From Isoetes taiwanensis (Eukaryota > Streptophyta > Lycopodiopsida > Isoetales > Isoetaceae): a stretch of DNA of 64,000 nt. The DNA lies in assembly GCA_021234155.1 (NCBI GenBank), contig JAJEKV010000032.1, positions 11,664,099-11,728,098 on the forward strand. The letters run 5' to 3'. A model generated the notes under the pieces. That model was not told the origin of the DNA. It saw nothing but the letters and a program-made list of their open reading frames with translations, and searched no databases. The first letter of the stretch is position 1. Each line of letters begins with the position of its first letter. This document shows positions 10,096-23,439 of the stretch, in pieces. The position numbers were made by a program, and so were the translations under genes.

Positions 10096-12798
10096 GTCAG
10101 AGCAAGCAGAACAAAGAGGAATGCAGAAGTACACGAACATTTGGGAGAGATGTACCAGATCACCACATCCGTGCACTCGGGATCACTAATCACTGGGAAA
10201 AGTAAGAAGAAGGGTGGCTCCAGAAATGATCTATTTGTTCTTAATGAGAAGAATAATTGTTGGATGGATCTCTCTAATGCATCCGCATCTAAGCCATAGT
10301 CATGGCGTAAGTCAGGGAGGGAGCCTTCGTAGGAATCGTAAGTTACCTGCGTATCGATGTTCGAGCCCTATGTGTTCTAAGTTACACTTCCATCTAACCC
10401 ATGGGGGTCACCTCTGCATGGCCCGGATGTGGATCAAAGATCTAGTCTTAGGTGTCTATGCAAGACACGTTCGAGATTCTAGCAGGTAATTGCCATTCAC
10501 TACCCATCCTGGAATTGTACTATTGTACTATTCAACCCCATCATCTCGAGCTTTATTCTATGGGTCGTTGACATTTATTTCAAGTGCCAACTACAACATC
10601 ATACCTTAGCATGCAACAGATTGACGGTCGTTTGCACATTTCGAACATATCTCCAGGCCCTTCATCTGTAACTTTGGGTACACTCGTCTTTCTCTCCCCG
10701 TGTCACCACTTAGATTACCTCTCCAAGATGTTTATCATATGTATATATAGTATGCACATAACAAACATATATCTTCATCACACAATGCTAGAGCTCTGCT
10801 CCAACTTAGCTGAACTGTAAACTTGGTAGTTCTTTCAAACAAAACCCATTGCCTATGTACCTTTACGATGTGGCTCTGCCACCTACATCCCAAATGGATA
10901 GTAGCCAACTCTATGTTAGAATTGTATATTCTGCCTACATTTTGATAGGCTGCCTAGATCCTTCAACCATTCCTTTAGTGCCTTATAGTACTTCAGTCCC
11001 ATACATAAACTATGATTCCCCCACTGGATTATGCCATAATTCCGAAGGCTGCTACCCCACATGGAGAAGAGCTTTTCTAAGGGTTTCTTCTGCCAAATAT
11101 CCTTGTGTCCTCAATATCAACCATGCTTTGTCACAATTAACCTACTTTTTCTAAGTTATCATGTGGACTTCAGCTTTTGATCAGCTTCAAATGTTGTCGT
11201 CTTTGGCTCCCTCATAATGAAACGACCGCATTAAAACCTCTTGGTCCCTTAATAGGAAACCCCAATGTTTCAATCTTCGTTAGTAACTGCCATGTGGTTA
11301 TCCGATTCCTTACCCTCTTAAGAGTTTCAAAGCCATTATTTTTGTTTCTCATTCTTCCTTATGACAAAATGTTTTTTTTTCTGGGCTCAGAAAACTGAGA
11401 GCAGTATTGATGGGCTGATTGGAAATACCATGATAAGTTGTCTTCCACAGCTATAGCTACAAAAATCTTCTGTAGAGTTTGGCTATCACAATAAATTGCT
11501 TTTGACTTAGCTTTTGCACAGGTTTTTGCAATGGTTGGAGCGTCCATGGAAGACGAATTGAAAAAAGAACGGCATTGAGGAACATGTATCAGCAGACAAT
11601 GAGACATAGTAGACAATTGAAATTGTGAAATATGATCTAACAGATACAAGAGCACTTTTCTTTATAGCACATAAGCAAGCAAGCATTTGAGCATTCTGGC
11701 ATTCCATTTAAGCATTTCATCCAAACTTGCTGGCCAGGCAAGAAAGAACAGAAGCCAGTCCATCTGAATTCTTTAAAAATTTCTAAAATGCTAATTCTGC
11801 AGCAAAAAGGTGGATCCATACCTCAGAATAACTCTTTTGTTTTCGATCTGCATGCCATGTCGCAATTTGTTTGAAGACAACTGCTGATAGAATGCTGCTA
11901 TTCTCGGAATACCCCCCACTTTATGTAATCCAGCAGAATGAACCAAACTCCAAGCTGAGCAGAATGCAAAATATATGCATCAGGCTACGCCACACTCTAC
12001 CAGCAAGCACTCAAAAGGCAAGACACGAGAATTGAAGAGAAGAATTTGAAGAATGGAACAAGAGATCAAATACACCTCAATTGCACAACCAAATAATAAT
12101 CGAGATAATCTGGAGGTTCATCCTCCTCTTCATTATTTGTTTCTTCCATGGAACACTCTATACAATAGATAATCTCTTCAAGAGCAAGAGTGAAAGAGAG
12201 AGAGAGAATGAGGAGATGTGCCTCCTCTTAAACTTACACAACAAATCTCAGCCCTTCATCTTTGAACAATCTCCACCATAGGATCCCCAATAACTTACAT
12301 ATCTCCTAGGATTGCGCCACCTCACCCCCATGCTTTAATCATTGAAAAGGACTTTTATACACCTTCAAGTCCATAAGTTCAACTTCAATACATCATAAAT
12401 GCTTCATCCACAATATTTGCACATTTCTTACATTTTCTCCACATTACACCCATATTGTTCTCAATTTATGCACACATTTCACCAATTTAAGCACATCATA
12501 CAAAACTAGTCAAGAAAAAAACACACAACAGTAACAGTGAGACTTCCACACACCTTGACTCTTGACTTTTGCCGGTCCTAAACGATGATCATGTCTGATC
12601 TATACCTCTATTTTTTATATCGCAGAGTTATAAATTCCACATTACGAGTCATTTCAAACTCCATCACTTTGAACATGACAACCTCTGTGCAACTTATAAT
12701 CTCACGCCATCTTTTTAAGGAGGGGAGACTTCTTTCCAATGTACGATGTGTTGCCCTACAACAAGAGTAGTCTTGATGCTGAGGACAACATCATTTTT
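10096..12798. other. no gene recognised; probable transposon and gypsy internal debris
   Basis: Several short frames occur (10214-10489, 10584-10820, 10849-11154, 11359-11655) but none has a recognisable domain. The stretch is AT-rich with Ser/Cys-rich chance translations. The last part (about 12585-12798), with a GAGGACAACATC-type end just before a polypurine tract, is probably the 3' noncoding end of the gypsy element whose LTR follows. Confidence 0.4.
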
Positions 12799-14391
12799 AA
12801 AGTGGGGAGAATGTGATGTTCCACGTATTTATACGCCTTTTTGAGTATAAATACATGACACCTCACTATGAATAATTAATGGCACATAAATTATTTATAA
12901 GCTAACGTTAGTTATGATAATCATTAATTATGAATGTGGAAACCTAACCCTAAACCCTAATTCGAATTTAGGGCTTAATCTAATATTAAAAGGGGTTAAA
13001 ATATTAAATTAGTTAATATTAGCCAACTCAGAGTTGCCACCTAGCCCAAATCGATTGGGCAAGGCAGACCTGCTATCTTGGGATACCCAAATTGGGGTTT
13101 TACACCTCCATTTGCCCCAATTCGAATTGGGGGAGATTGGTGGAGGAGGAGCTGTTGTTCAACCCTATTCCAGCCAGAAGGATGGAGAACTAGAGAGATA
13201 ATGGATCTAGCTATGATCCCGGTTAGTACATAGATAGCTTGGATTACTAGATAGTCATAGGATTAACCCTTGTATGCTCAGAAGATAGCTAGGATTAACC
13301 CTTGCGTGAATAGATGTATGGTTAATCTCTATTTTATGTTCTGTTCGAAGCTATGAATGGATGGATGTATAATGATAGTTCTCTTTCTGTTCCTCCTGTG
13401 TTGTATGGATAAAAGGGGGGTAGAGATCTAAAGGCCATTTAGTCGAAGTAAAGATGTTCCTAGTTAGAACCTTTAAAACCCAGTAAATGCGGCCTGTGCA
13501 CAAGAGACAACTTGGCTGTGGATGTTATGACGTGGTTCAACACCAAACAACGGACACAATTGATGAAGTAGGGGCGGAGCCTTGCTGAGTGTGGCTACTG
13601 GGGCTCCTACAGTGTGCTAGACTTATAGTCGGTCACTACGTGTGGGCCGGGTAAGGGCCTGACGCCTCCTGCTTCGCAGGATATGGCCTTTATGGACGTC
13701 CTCGACTTTGCGTAGATTTAGGGGGGTAAGTCGGGTACGAATACGGGTGCTGCAGTTGTTGCAGGTATCCTCTAGCGCACCCATGGAACTGTTGTGATCC
13801 GAGAGGAGAAGCTTCTCTGACCTGCCTCATCGGACTGGGGAGATGTAACCCGGAATAGTCCGATAGGGTGATTCCTTGGAATTGCGTCTCCGGAGGGCTA
13901 CAAGTACGTCATAGCATATTTCAGCCTATCTGCAAAGTGTGCACAGGAGGGGCGGATGGAGTGGATTACCCTAGCCATTGTCTTATGCCATCCAACGCCA
14001 TGTTATACTTCCGTCTGCCGATATCTTGAGGCCTTGACCGTCAGTTGACCCCATGGAGTCTGAACCCCAGATAGCGCCCTTGTCATGGTGTGTTGCGCAT
14101 GTTGTATATGCTCGTATTGTCTTTTCGTTGATGATGATGATGGGCCACCCTTCGTGGTGGTATATTATTTATTAGTATTGTTGCTAGGTGCTAACATGTA
14201 TGTACACTATATAGGATTCCCATAAAAGGCGTGGGACGAATGACACCTCCGTGTCCTTCACCCGGACACTTGGCCATCACAAATGGTCCGAGTAAGACGG
14301 AGGGCCTTTCCGTGGTGATGGATTCGCCATGGAAAGGGAATTTCTCGTATTTATACGATGGGAGCATCGTATGGATTCAGGGAGCGTCACA
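12799..14391 (+). mobile_element. Ty3/gypsy polypurine tract and 3' LTR (1580 bp)
   Basis: A polypurine tract AAAGTGGGGAGAA (12799-12811) immediately precedes an LTR that begins TGTGATG (12812) and ends CGTCACA (14391). This gives short inverted ends. The limits are confirmed by a second copy of the same LTR in inverted orientation (44913 to about 46330), which is followed by a textbook primer-binding site. Shared landmarks include GCGGCCTGTGCACAAG, the ATGATGATGATGGGCC run and CTCGTATTTATACGATGGG near the end. After 14391 comes GGTAGAGCC, which could be flanking DNA or a damaged primer-binding site. No coding region of this element is in the window. Confidence 0.85.
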
Positions 14392-15605
14392 GGTAGAGCC
14401 AAACATCGGCTAGCTTTCAAAGAGTGGTACCATGAATAAGGAAGTCAGGGAATATTGAAGGTATCTAAGGGAATTTTAGAGAATCTAAGAGAATGTTGAT
14501 GGAATCCAATGGGATCTTCGAGAATCAGAGAGGACCTCGAGTATCTTGAGAGAATCTATGGGAATATTTGATGGAATCTTGGGGAATTAACAACGATCTC
14601 GAAGGCATTATCAGAGAATGTTGAAGGAATCTTCAATAATCTCGAGGAATTATAAGAAAATCTTAAGCATGACTTGTGGCTAAAATGTAATCAAAACGCA
14701 AGCCACAAATATATGTTGAAATCCCCTGTGTTTAAGGGTGTCTTTTGCACCATTTCCAATAGATACAAGTCAAACCAATAACGAGCCAGTAAAAGGAAAT
14801 GTTTGCGAAAGCCTTGGCCGCCACGATGATTTTCTTGTAACTTACAAATTGACGTGGTGTTCCTAACGCATCTTAAAAAATTAGATCCTTTAGATATTCT
14901 AAAACCTTATTGTAAACATCCTGAGTTACATTACTATGTTAGAGGATCTCGATGGGAGCAAGTTAGCAAAAGTCCCTTCTTGCCTCCTCTAAGCATACAC
15001 AACAATTAAATTCTTGTTTTCAAATATAAGATCCGAATGGATTTGATATTCAAACTTGACTTGATTGTCTTGATGGCAACTTGAGCACTAGTTTCTTTGG
15101 CATGAACGAATAACTCCATTTAAAATATGTTGAACCCAACTGCACATGGAAGTAGGTGGCATATGACTGAACAAAAGAAGTTCAACAAACAAGCAGGAAC
15201 ATTTGAGGCTCTGTTTTGCATCATCAAAAGGTTGGAAGAAGATCTACTAGGATTGAAAGAGGGTAATCTTCTTAATTATGGCGGACTAGGTCACTACAAA
15301 ACAAAGGTGGAAAACTTATGCACAACGTGATGGCCTGCAAAATTCATGCAAAGAGGAATAGAATTTCACACAATATTCTCCAATAAGAAGGGCCAAAGCT
15401 ACATACTATAAGACTACTCTCCCAACCCTAGGGCAACCCATATTTAACAACCAAATTGCCTTTGGTCATTGGCTACTGCAGTCTGCAGACTCATCAAACC
15501 CTTTCACGAGAACATCGTATATGCGTGTAAAAGTGTGGCAGACCTCCCAAGATCCCAAACGTGGTTCAAGCTCCATTCTCCCTACCTTGGCTTGCCTGCG
15601 TTGCG
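14392..15605. other. no gene; repeated AGAGAATNT-like tract and GC palindrome
   Basis: The stretch 14450-14670 is a degenerate tandem of short units around GAATCT, GGGAAT and GAGAAT, a worn microsatellite-like tract. At 14806-14845 lies one copy of a dispersed motif, GCCTTGGCCGCC followed by TTTTCTTGTAA, discussed separately. The open frame at 15127-15330 has no known domain. The last 150 bp should contain the promoter and leader of the gene that starts at 15606, but I see no unambiguous TATA box. Confidence 0.4.
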
Positions 15606-18600
15606 ATGGGTTTTGAGACTGCTGCGTCCGGCGCCATGCGACGTCTTCGTAACGTTGCTGCCTCTCGCCTCTCGTAAGAATCTAAGCTGAAAGGCTTGCA
15701 GTTAGGGTCTCAATTTAACACTCTTGTCCAGCTGCCTTGTTCAAATTGATGTACTTAGAATTTTGAGTATAGAAGCATCTTAGCTATAAGGCATTTCTTT
15801 ATGGCGTATGGTAGATTTTGGGTTTCAATATCTCTACTCAATTCTGTAGTTTGTTTCAGTGCACTACATTCTTTGAAAAACAAGTTCTTTTTAGGTTGGG
15901 CTTATTACCATATTTTCTAGAATTCAGGGCTCCAAATCATATTGCAACAGCTTTTTCTCATGTAAATTTATCACCTTTTTTTTTCCCAGCATACATTCTT
16001 GTCATTTGCTTGCCAAGTTTAATTTGAGTCATCTTTTATGTTCGATGTCAAGAATCGGGACATGATCAGGAAATGCAAATTATGTTTTAGTTGCTCGTTT
16101 TCTACAAGAGGAGGGGGCAGATTCTTCTCAAGTTCAACACTTGGCAGCGAGCCACCTGCAACTCCTGAGGTAGTTGTCGCAGAAGCTGTTGAGGTCAAGC
16201 CACCAGACCGGACAAAGGTACTGGCCCTTCTATTTTAAGTGTTTTTTGCATACTTTTTCCTTTCGTTGAGTTGAGGGTCAATGCAGTTGCTTGTCCTTGG
16301 GGGAAATGGGTTCGTTGGTACTCATGTCTGCAAAGAGGCTCTTCAACGTGGATTATCTGTTTTAAGCTTGAACAGGTAATTTCTTTGAAGTCTTTGTGAC
16401 ACGCATCAAATTTAGATCATTTTGTATCAGTTTCTGCAGCTTTGTAAATGAAATCAGGAATTTTTAACTTGTGCGGTATATATGCTTTTGTGTGTTAAAT
16501 GAAAGAAGCCCTATGCTGGGAGAGATGCATGAAATATGTAAAATTATTGTTCTAGATCTGGAAGACCACAAGTGAAGGAGGCTTGGGCTGATAAAGTGAC
16601 ATGGATTAGAGGTAACGCATATAATTATCGCTTCCTGTGTTTAAGTCTTCAATTTTCTGAATTGATAAGCATGTGACTTTTGGTACATTTATAATTTTTT
16701 GGACATTCATCCATATAGAGTGAGCTGCTTTTCAGCAGGATCCCTGTGAGCTTGATCATCAATGCATGTGAATCCTGGGATGAGTCTAGTATACTATACA
16801 GATGTAGTATTTAGGAGTTTTTGAGAGAGTGGCTTAGGTTATAGGTGGTTTCTTGGTAAGATCGTATGTATTTATACTTTCCTTACAGGGGGGCTTTGCA
16901 GGAAATTTATTTGACTCCAATCCTTGGGACGATATTCTGAAGGAGGTTTCCTCTGTGGTATCTTCTCTATCTTTAATAATATAAACATCTGACGTACAAA
17001 TTACATAATTATAATTAGGATATGCTATGAAGGGTTTTGAAGAGACTTTGACTTGTGATGAAAGAAAGGTAACAAACTAACCAGGAAAGCTGTCAGAAGC
17101 ATAAAATTACTTCAAACCAAAATTGTACTCATTTGGGGACGATTCTACCTTGCACATGTTCATCTCTTTTTTCTGGGCAATAATGCATGGTTCATGTATG
17201 GAACATTTCATTCTTGTCATAGGTCAACTACAAAACATTTTTTTTTGGGCATTTCCATCTCTGAATTATGACTGGCAGATTTCTTGTGTTGGTGGATTTG
17301 GATCAAATGAAGCTATGCGTAAGATCAATGGGGATGCTAATGTGAAGGCTGTAAATGAAGCAGCTAAAGCAGGTATCTTGGCTGAGATGTGTCATTCTGT
17401 TGCATCTATACTTTCCTTGCATCATAATGCTCAAATGTACTTTCGTAAAGGAAAGTTAATGCTCTTTGAAATGCACAATCAGAAGAACAAGATTAGAAGC
17501 ATTTGTCTTAGGTTCCTTTATGTAGTTACAATACTCAGTAGCCACTGTTTGATTATGTGCTGCTTGGCGTGTTGTAGACCCTTCATGGTTAACTCATTTA
17601 TTCGACTGTCAGGTGTTAAAAGGTTTGTCTATGTATCTGCTGCCAACTTTGGTCTTCCATCGTTCTTCTTGCGTGGATACTATGAAGGGAAGGTGCGTTG
17701 TCTCTAATTTGATATATGCAAATGTTGGTATGTTTTCGTAACCAAATAATCAGATATCTTACCATGATTTCTCCCGATGAATGCTAAAAAGCACCTTATG
17801 TTATTATATCTCTAAATTAATTGGTTTGACACATTCATTAGTTGTGCATATTGGAAAACTTTTGGGCACCATCTGCCTTCAAAGCTCGCCAAAGTACATC
17901 CTAATTGCGGTTGATCACCATCTGCCTTACAATTTTTGCTAAAATACAGCATGTCCTGCATGTCTCCTAATTGCTGTTGATCATTTTAGTTTTGTCTGAT
18001 ATGATAAACTAGAACATTGAGCCTAAATGGGTCGGCTTCCTCTTGTTTCTGCATCAATGCATCAAAAGTACAATCATAATCATGCAGTCTAAGATGATAA
18101 ACTGAGTGGCGAGCACATTTGGACGTCTCTCTGCTACTGGCCAAAGATTACTGTTGTTTGTCTATGACCTTCTGGACATTACTGATCATGTATCTGAGGG
18201 CTTCTTTGTTCTGCTATTCAGAATGTGATCCTCGAATGAAATATAGAATATCTTCAATGTACATATTGGTCCGGAGTATAACTGAATCCTAGGTTTTCTG
18301 TTCTTGCAGAAAAGTGCTGAAGATGCTGTTCGAGCAAAGTTCCCATATGGAGGTAAGGCAATTCTGTCAAAGAGTCGTGTCTTATGTCACTTAGAGCAAT
18401 TATGAGTGTTTATGCATCTTGGAGAACAAGTTTATCCATGGTCTTTACAACTTAAAGATTCGTGCAACATTTCACCAAGATAATTGTATCTGACTCCTTG
18501 AGAACTTGTGAATTTTAAAGCCTCATAAGATCAGTTTGTATAGGCAGCATGGATATAGGTCAGTTGCTCGTGCCCTTTTTTTTTTTTTTTTTTTTTTTTT

Positions 18601-19049
18601 GAAGGCAAGGTTAGTGGGAGTTGCACCCACCCACGTCTCCCACTCGATGGTAGCTAGTTGCTCGTGCTTTATCACGAGATAACAGTGTTTGTTTGCAACA
18701 GGTGTAATACTGAGGCCAGGATTTATTTATGGTACTCGTCAAGTAGGGAGTTTACAGATTCCTCTGGGTGTAATTGGTTCTCCACTTGAAATGGTATAAT
18801 CTTCAACTTTTAGGAGCTTCATATTAGTCATGTGTAATTACTAAGCTCAATGTGATTAATTATTAAGCTTGACTGCAGGTCTTTCGAAATTTGAAGTCAG
18901 CTTCACAAGTCCCAGTTATTGGGCAATTATTGATACCCCCTGTGAAAGTTACTGCAGTTGCAAAGACAGCAGTTCGTGCTGCTGTTGACAATGCAATCCC
19001 TCCAGGCATATTGGATGTTTGGGGCATAATTCGTCTAGGAGATCGTTAG
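15606..19049 (+). CDS. organelle-targeted NAD(P)-binding Rossmann protein (At5g15910-like), 10 exons
   Basis: Exons with GT-AG borders: 15606-15673, 16091-16217, 16287-16375, 16556-16611, 16889-16957, 17279-17372, 17613-17692, 18310-18352, 18702-18793, 18879-19049. The protein starts MGFETAASGAMRRLRNVAAS, a basic, Ser/Ala-rich segment typical of mitochondrial or plastid import. The dinucleotide loop LVLGGNGFVG opens exon 3, ISCVGGFGSN opens exon 6, and VKRFVYVSAA with YYEGK (YxxxK) is in exon 7. It ends LDVWGIIRLGDR. This is the extended-SDR, NmrA/complex I 39-kDa-like family; the exact substrate is unknown. The summed exons are 889 nt, one more than 295 codons plus stop. The extra base lies in the six-G run at the exon 5 acceptor (16888-16893). 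This is a sequencing error, an unusual acceptor, or a real frameshift. Exon order and conservation favour a functional host gene. Confidence 0.9.
18562..18667 (-). mobile_element. truncated SINE in intron 8, 12-bp target duplication
   Basis: AGTTGCTCGTGC stands on both sides (18562-18573 and 18656-18667) of an insert. The insert begins with a long T run (its oligo(A) tail on the other strand) and continues GAAGGCAAGG, TTAGTGGGAG, TTGCACCCACCCACG. This is the tail half of the SINE at 3542-3680 (there GAAGGCATGGTTGGTGGG). The head with the promoter boxes is missing. It sits in the intron between exons 8 and 9 of the NAD(P)-binding protein gene, 34 bases before the acceptor, leaving the splice sites intact. 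Confidence 0.9.
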
Positions 19050-20560
19050 CTTCTTCTAGCAGTTTTGACATGTTATTTTGAGCATATTGGAAAAATTGAC
19101 CCATTCCGAAGGTGGGCATGAGAATGAATAATAAGATGGAGCCATATTTAAATTCAATTATGTTGTGTTATCGTATTTATGCAACTTGAACAAACTGAAG
19201 CTTTGGTAGTGGACAAGCTTCCTTTCACATTTGCCATTCAAGCCTGTGTATTGCAGTATATCCTGGTGTTCTGTGGAATGTTGTATACTGATTCAAGGGG
19301 GGGTGTTCTAATGGAAACGTGGCTATTTTATTCTGAACACAAATGTTTTTTTGCATTCAAGGGTTTTTCTTCGTATTTTATACTCTACATAACTTTGAAC
19401 ATGTGCAGTAGATTATTCTCATTCATGTTTCAAAATTGTTGATGTTCTGTTACAGTATCAGGGCATTTGATTGATGAGGTTAGGTCACCACCAAGATCGT
19501 GTTGCAAAGCTTCTTGTTGCTGCAGAGATTTTTAGCAGAGCTTCTTGCAGCAGAGATTTTTGAGCAGAGCCTATTCTTCTTCTTGTCTGATCTTATTTCA
19601 AAACTTTTTGTTGCCGCAGAGATGGTTCGTCCAAGAGCAGGTATGCCGCAGAGATGTCGCAATGCGATCCAAGATTAGCTTCAAGAACTCGATTCCCCAA
19701 CTAATGTATTGTAGGGGCTGCTCCTGGCTGCTTGCAGCAGCCATCAGATAGACAAGGAATGGCATCCCCTATGCAACTAATAAAGGACAAGCTTTTTAGG
19801 CCTCTCCTTAGAAGTGTTGAACTGCTTGAATATATTTGGAAAACTATTTTGTTTATCTGCCAGAAATCCTTAAAGCTTTTATTCACTTCCATTTTTTTTC
19901 CTTTAAAATTAACGTCCTCTTTCTAATTTCTTAAGGACTTGCCAAGGGGAAGGAGTATGATGGCCAGACTGAACATTCTGTATGTTTTGATTGAGGGCAT
20001 TGAGAAGATGTTTTTGGACTACCATGTCCCAACCTGTTCCATGTTCAGGTGATGAGCATGCACTGAGCATGAAGCTTGGTGAAAACACTGGACTTTCTAG
20101 CACTTAGAATTTGTCACTTGGGGGCCTTGTTGTTGCAACAGCCTTTTTCTAGTTTCCTCCTTTGCCAGCCGAACTGATTGGCAAGACAACTCTAGAAAGA
20201 CATCATTGATGCTTTGTCAGACCAATGATCAAACGTGAAAGAGCGGATGCTATCCAAATAAAATGGTTTGGCAAATGGGAACAAATTGAGAAGTAACTTG
20301 TGCATGTCACATGAGTGAAAAAGTCATTATAAACCTACTGTGATGCTACATGATAAATGCCAGCTCCTGTTTGCAATGGTGTGGTCTACACTAAACGAGA
20401 ATAGAGGATGAGACAATGTTCGGCATCTAATGTTTGAACAAAATTCATAAATTTTATGACAAGACACTGATAATAAAATGGGATGCTGGTAGAATTCAAA
20501 GATTGAAAATTGTTAGCTAGCTAGTTAACCATGGTCTAAACTTCTATGCCATAAATTGTT

Positions 20561-20615
20561 ACAAGAATTTTATCGCGCCGGCCAAGGCCGCCGCGAATAT
20601 TTTTCTTGTTGATTC
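20561..20615. repeat. long palindrome with GGCCAAGGCC core
   Basis: The dyad runs outward from CCGGCCAAGGCCG through CGCG to AAGAATTTTATCGCG on the left and CGCGAATATTTTTCTT on the right. The shared core and the outer TTTCTTGT word recur at 14806-14845 and 49228-49272, so this is one of three dispersed copies. Its strong stem contrasts with the AT-rich surroundings. It carries no coding potential. Confidence 0.75.
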
Positions 20616-21055
20616 TTGAAGTAATTGAACATATGGGTTATGAAACCGCGTTGTTGTCTTAAGTTCTCAGCTACCATCAGTTTGGATTGGTAGTCTTATA
20701 TTTGATGTCTCTATGGACATGTGCATATCTTTTATCATGTTTTCTAGGATGTCCATATGGATACTTCCTATTATTATTGCAGAGCTTGGCACGCGAAAAC
20801 TTCCTATTTTATAATGATGTCTTTTATTGTCGTATTACTTTTGTAATGAGGTTAAGACACTGTAAGCTATCTGCATGCCATGACTTTAAAAAAAAATAAA
20901 CTTTACCATTGTGTAGTAGACTTCTCAAAGATGCTCCATCAAATGATGGGCAATGTCACCATTATATAACTCAAGCCGTTTTCAGGATGAAAGATACCAT
21001 TAATGGCAGGTGTCTATATAGTATTTGTAATAAGAAAGGCGAAAAATAAAGAGCT

Positions 21056-21130
21056 AGATTTGGCTGTTAAAAACCCTATGATGCGGGCATGCAAGATTTG
21101 GCTGTTAAAAACCCTATGATGCGGGCATGC
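21056..21130 (+). repeat. two near-perfect copies of a 38-bp unit
   Basis: The unit starts AGATTTGGCTGTTAAAAACC and ends GATGCGGGCATGC. Its two copies begin at 21056 and 21094 and are identical over 37 bases. This implies a recent local duplication or slippage. No function is suggested. Confidence 0.95.
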
Positions 21131-23439
21131 CCTATGTCCGTTTTTTTTTTGAAATGATCTAGCACTCCATTTTTCATCCTTTTGAATCTACTTGCTTTTG
21201 TATAGAGAGGTAATAGTTTAGATAATTAAGGGGCCAACTATAGCTTTCGAACCAGAGCAGGGTGAAATCTAGCCTTTAGTTGAAAGTTAGCCTAGGGATT
21301 ATAACTAGCAAGTCGTACCAACTAAATATTTCGGGGATTCATGGTGGTTTAAAGCAACAGAATTAGTATGCCATGAATTTCCACAGCTCCCTCCCTCATT
21401 TGCCATGGCCATCTCCAACACCAGACGAGAGCGAATTTATGGTAGATGAAATGGAGTGCGAATTTGCATTTGCAGTAGATGAGATGATTGAGGAGCACAC
21501 CAAACAATTAGGTAAACAACCTACCCTGACCCTGCTTGAATTGGATCTTCATGCTCTTAATTCTACCTTGCTGATTGCGTTCTGTTGGCACCGCCATGCA
21601 ATTCGCATTTTATCTCTATTTTCAGGGTTAGAAATTTGGGATTTGAAGGTGGAAACTTTGTTTAAGCTTTATTTCTTTGCATTTTCTCCACCCACGTATC
21701 GCTACTTTTTGCCATTACCTTCTCTTGGAAACCTCCAGAATGTTAATATGTTCAGAACGTCTGTTCTTTCCGAATCCAGCCCAGATATCCATTTGCTGCT
21801 TATGTTCCAAATGCTATCTTCACCAGTTCTAAAACCCTAGCATTCCAAAGTCGATATAGAATCCACATGTCTAGATACAGCTTCAAGTAATTGTCGTCCT
21901 CATTGTTGTTTACCTATATGCACCTCTGTTCCTACACCTTCCATCTGGAGAACTAAATGGCTCATTCCTCCTTCCAGTATGTTTTAAGAAGTTGTGGGAG
22001 TGTCTCCGATATTGATCACCTTATGAAAGTATATGAAATGACGTTCTAGGGCAACCCTCTGGAGAGGTAAGAATCTTATCTCTTGCAGAAGAATTTGATA
22101 TAGGACTATGGACCTGACTCCAAGTGCTCGAGTCAGAAAGGCCTTTTGAACTTGCTTGCTCTAAGTCATCCTAGGTAGCAATTGATATCATCAACCCCTA
22201 TACTTCCACTCCATATAGAAGCACTGGTTCTACTAAAACCATGAACATGTGTGATATAGGTTCTCTACCATACAAGTTCAGGGTTTTAGTAGAACCACAT
22301 GGTCAGGGTGCAAGAAGAGAAAGTAACAGCCACATTTTTCCAAACATGCTAATGGGTTGTCCTGAACGACAAGCATTTACACTTGCATCATTGAGTTATA
22401 GTCCCACCAATAAATCAATAAGTAAACAAGAAGCAACCAAAACAATAACTGGTTTAACACTAGACCTGTCCCATGATAGACCATTAAAGGGCATTTTGAA
22501 GGTTCAGAAAAAAAAATTATATAAAATCAAGAACACAAAAACTAGCCAAACCCGTTCTGGAGTTCATATATAACAGTCACCTTTCACATGAAAAATAGAC
22601 AAAAATATATCAGCTCCCATTCTTATAAGTTATGCTCTAGCAAACCCAAGAGGATCAAGTGCCAAAAGCTTCATGTTCACACAAAGTAAAATTGTCTTGA
22701 TGAAAAGATTTTTTTGATTTTTTTGAATTTTTTCACACGAGATATAGAGCAAGACACAAAAAATCACATCTCAATTCGAAGTCTGAAGGAAGATAGAGCA
22801 ATTCAAACATCACAGGGTCAAAACTGTCCTCTGCCTTCTAAGAACTAGTACTGGTTCCCGGAAAGCAGTTGTGATATAAAAATAACAACTTTCAGAAGGA
22901 GATCAATTTTGAGTTCACATTTGGCATATAAATAGTTCATGAGGTCATCAATCAAGATAGACCACTATCTGCAGTCCAGTTGCAGACCATCATTGGTTCA
23001 AATGACTGAAAGTTTAAAAATCATTAATGGTGCCACCTTAATCAATTTTGATCTCAACTTTCACATATAGTTTACTGGTATGATTCTCTATAGGACAAAA
23101 TTAATTGATTAGATTAGCTTGCATAATTAAAGGGTAAGGTTGAAGCACAAAAGATTGAGAATTTATAGGGTATTTATGACCAATTGAACCTACATGGATT
23201 TCACTTACATCTTTTAAAAATCATGTGATCGAAGCTAAAAAGCCATAATATCATTCTATGGGGAAAATGGATAAGGCTAATGAGAGATATATGCTCTATA
23301 CAATTGGTCTCGCGGACCATAAATGGTGATGCGTGCTTATATAAATTAAAACCTTAGAAATACCATGTTACTTTAACATGCAACTAGAGAAATAACTTAT
23401 TTGTAATATTATTCTACTTGGATGACAATGCTTTATAGC

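Larger units (their letters stand above)
19050..23439. other. 3' flank of gene; no further gene recognised
   Basis: The first few hundred bases are probably 3' untranslated and terminator sequence. A long GC-core palindrome lies at 20561-20615 (separate entry). A 38-bp direct repeat lies at 21056-21130. One frame (21373-21840, MPWPSPTPDESEFMVDEMEC and DEMIEEHTKQLG before a GTAAAC donor-like site) could be a first exon of an unidentified gene, but no partner exon is evident. A frame at 22241-22573 has no known domain. The rest is AT-rich. Confidence 0.4.

Noticed and set aside
12940-12965. Telomere-type CCCTAAA repeats
   Set aside because: Only two or three imperfect units, also present in the other LTR copy; part of the LTR.
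21373-21840. 155-residue gene
   Set aside because: Only the first 50 residues look coding-like and end at a donor-like site; no second exon found, so it is mentioned but not called.
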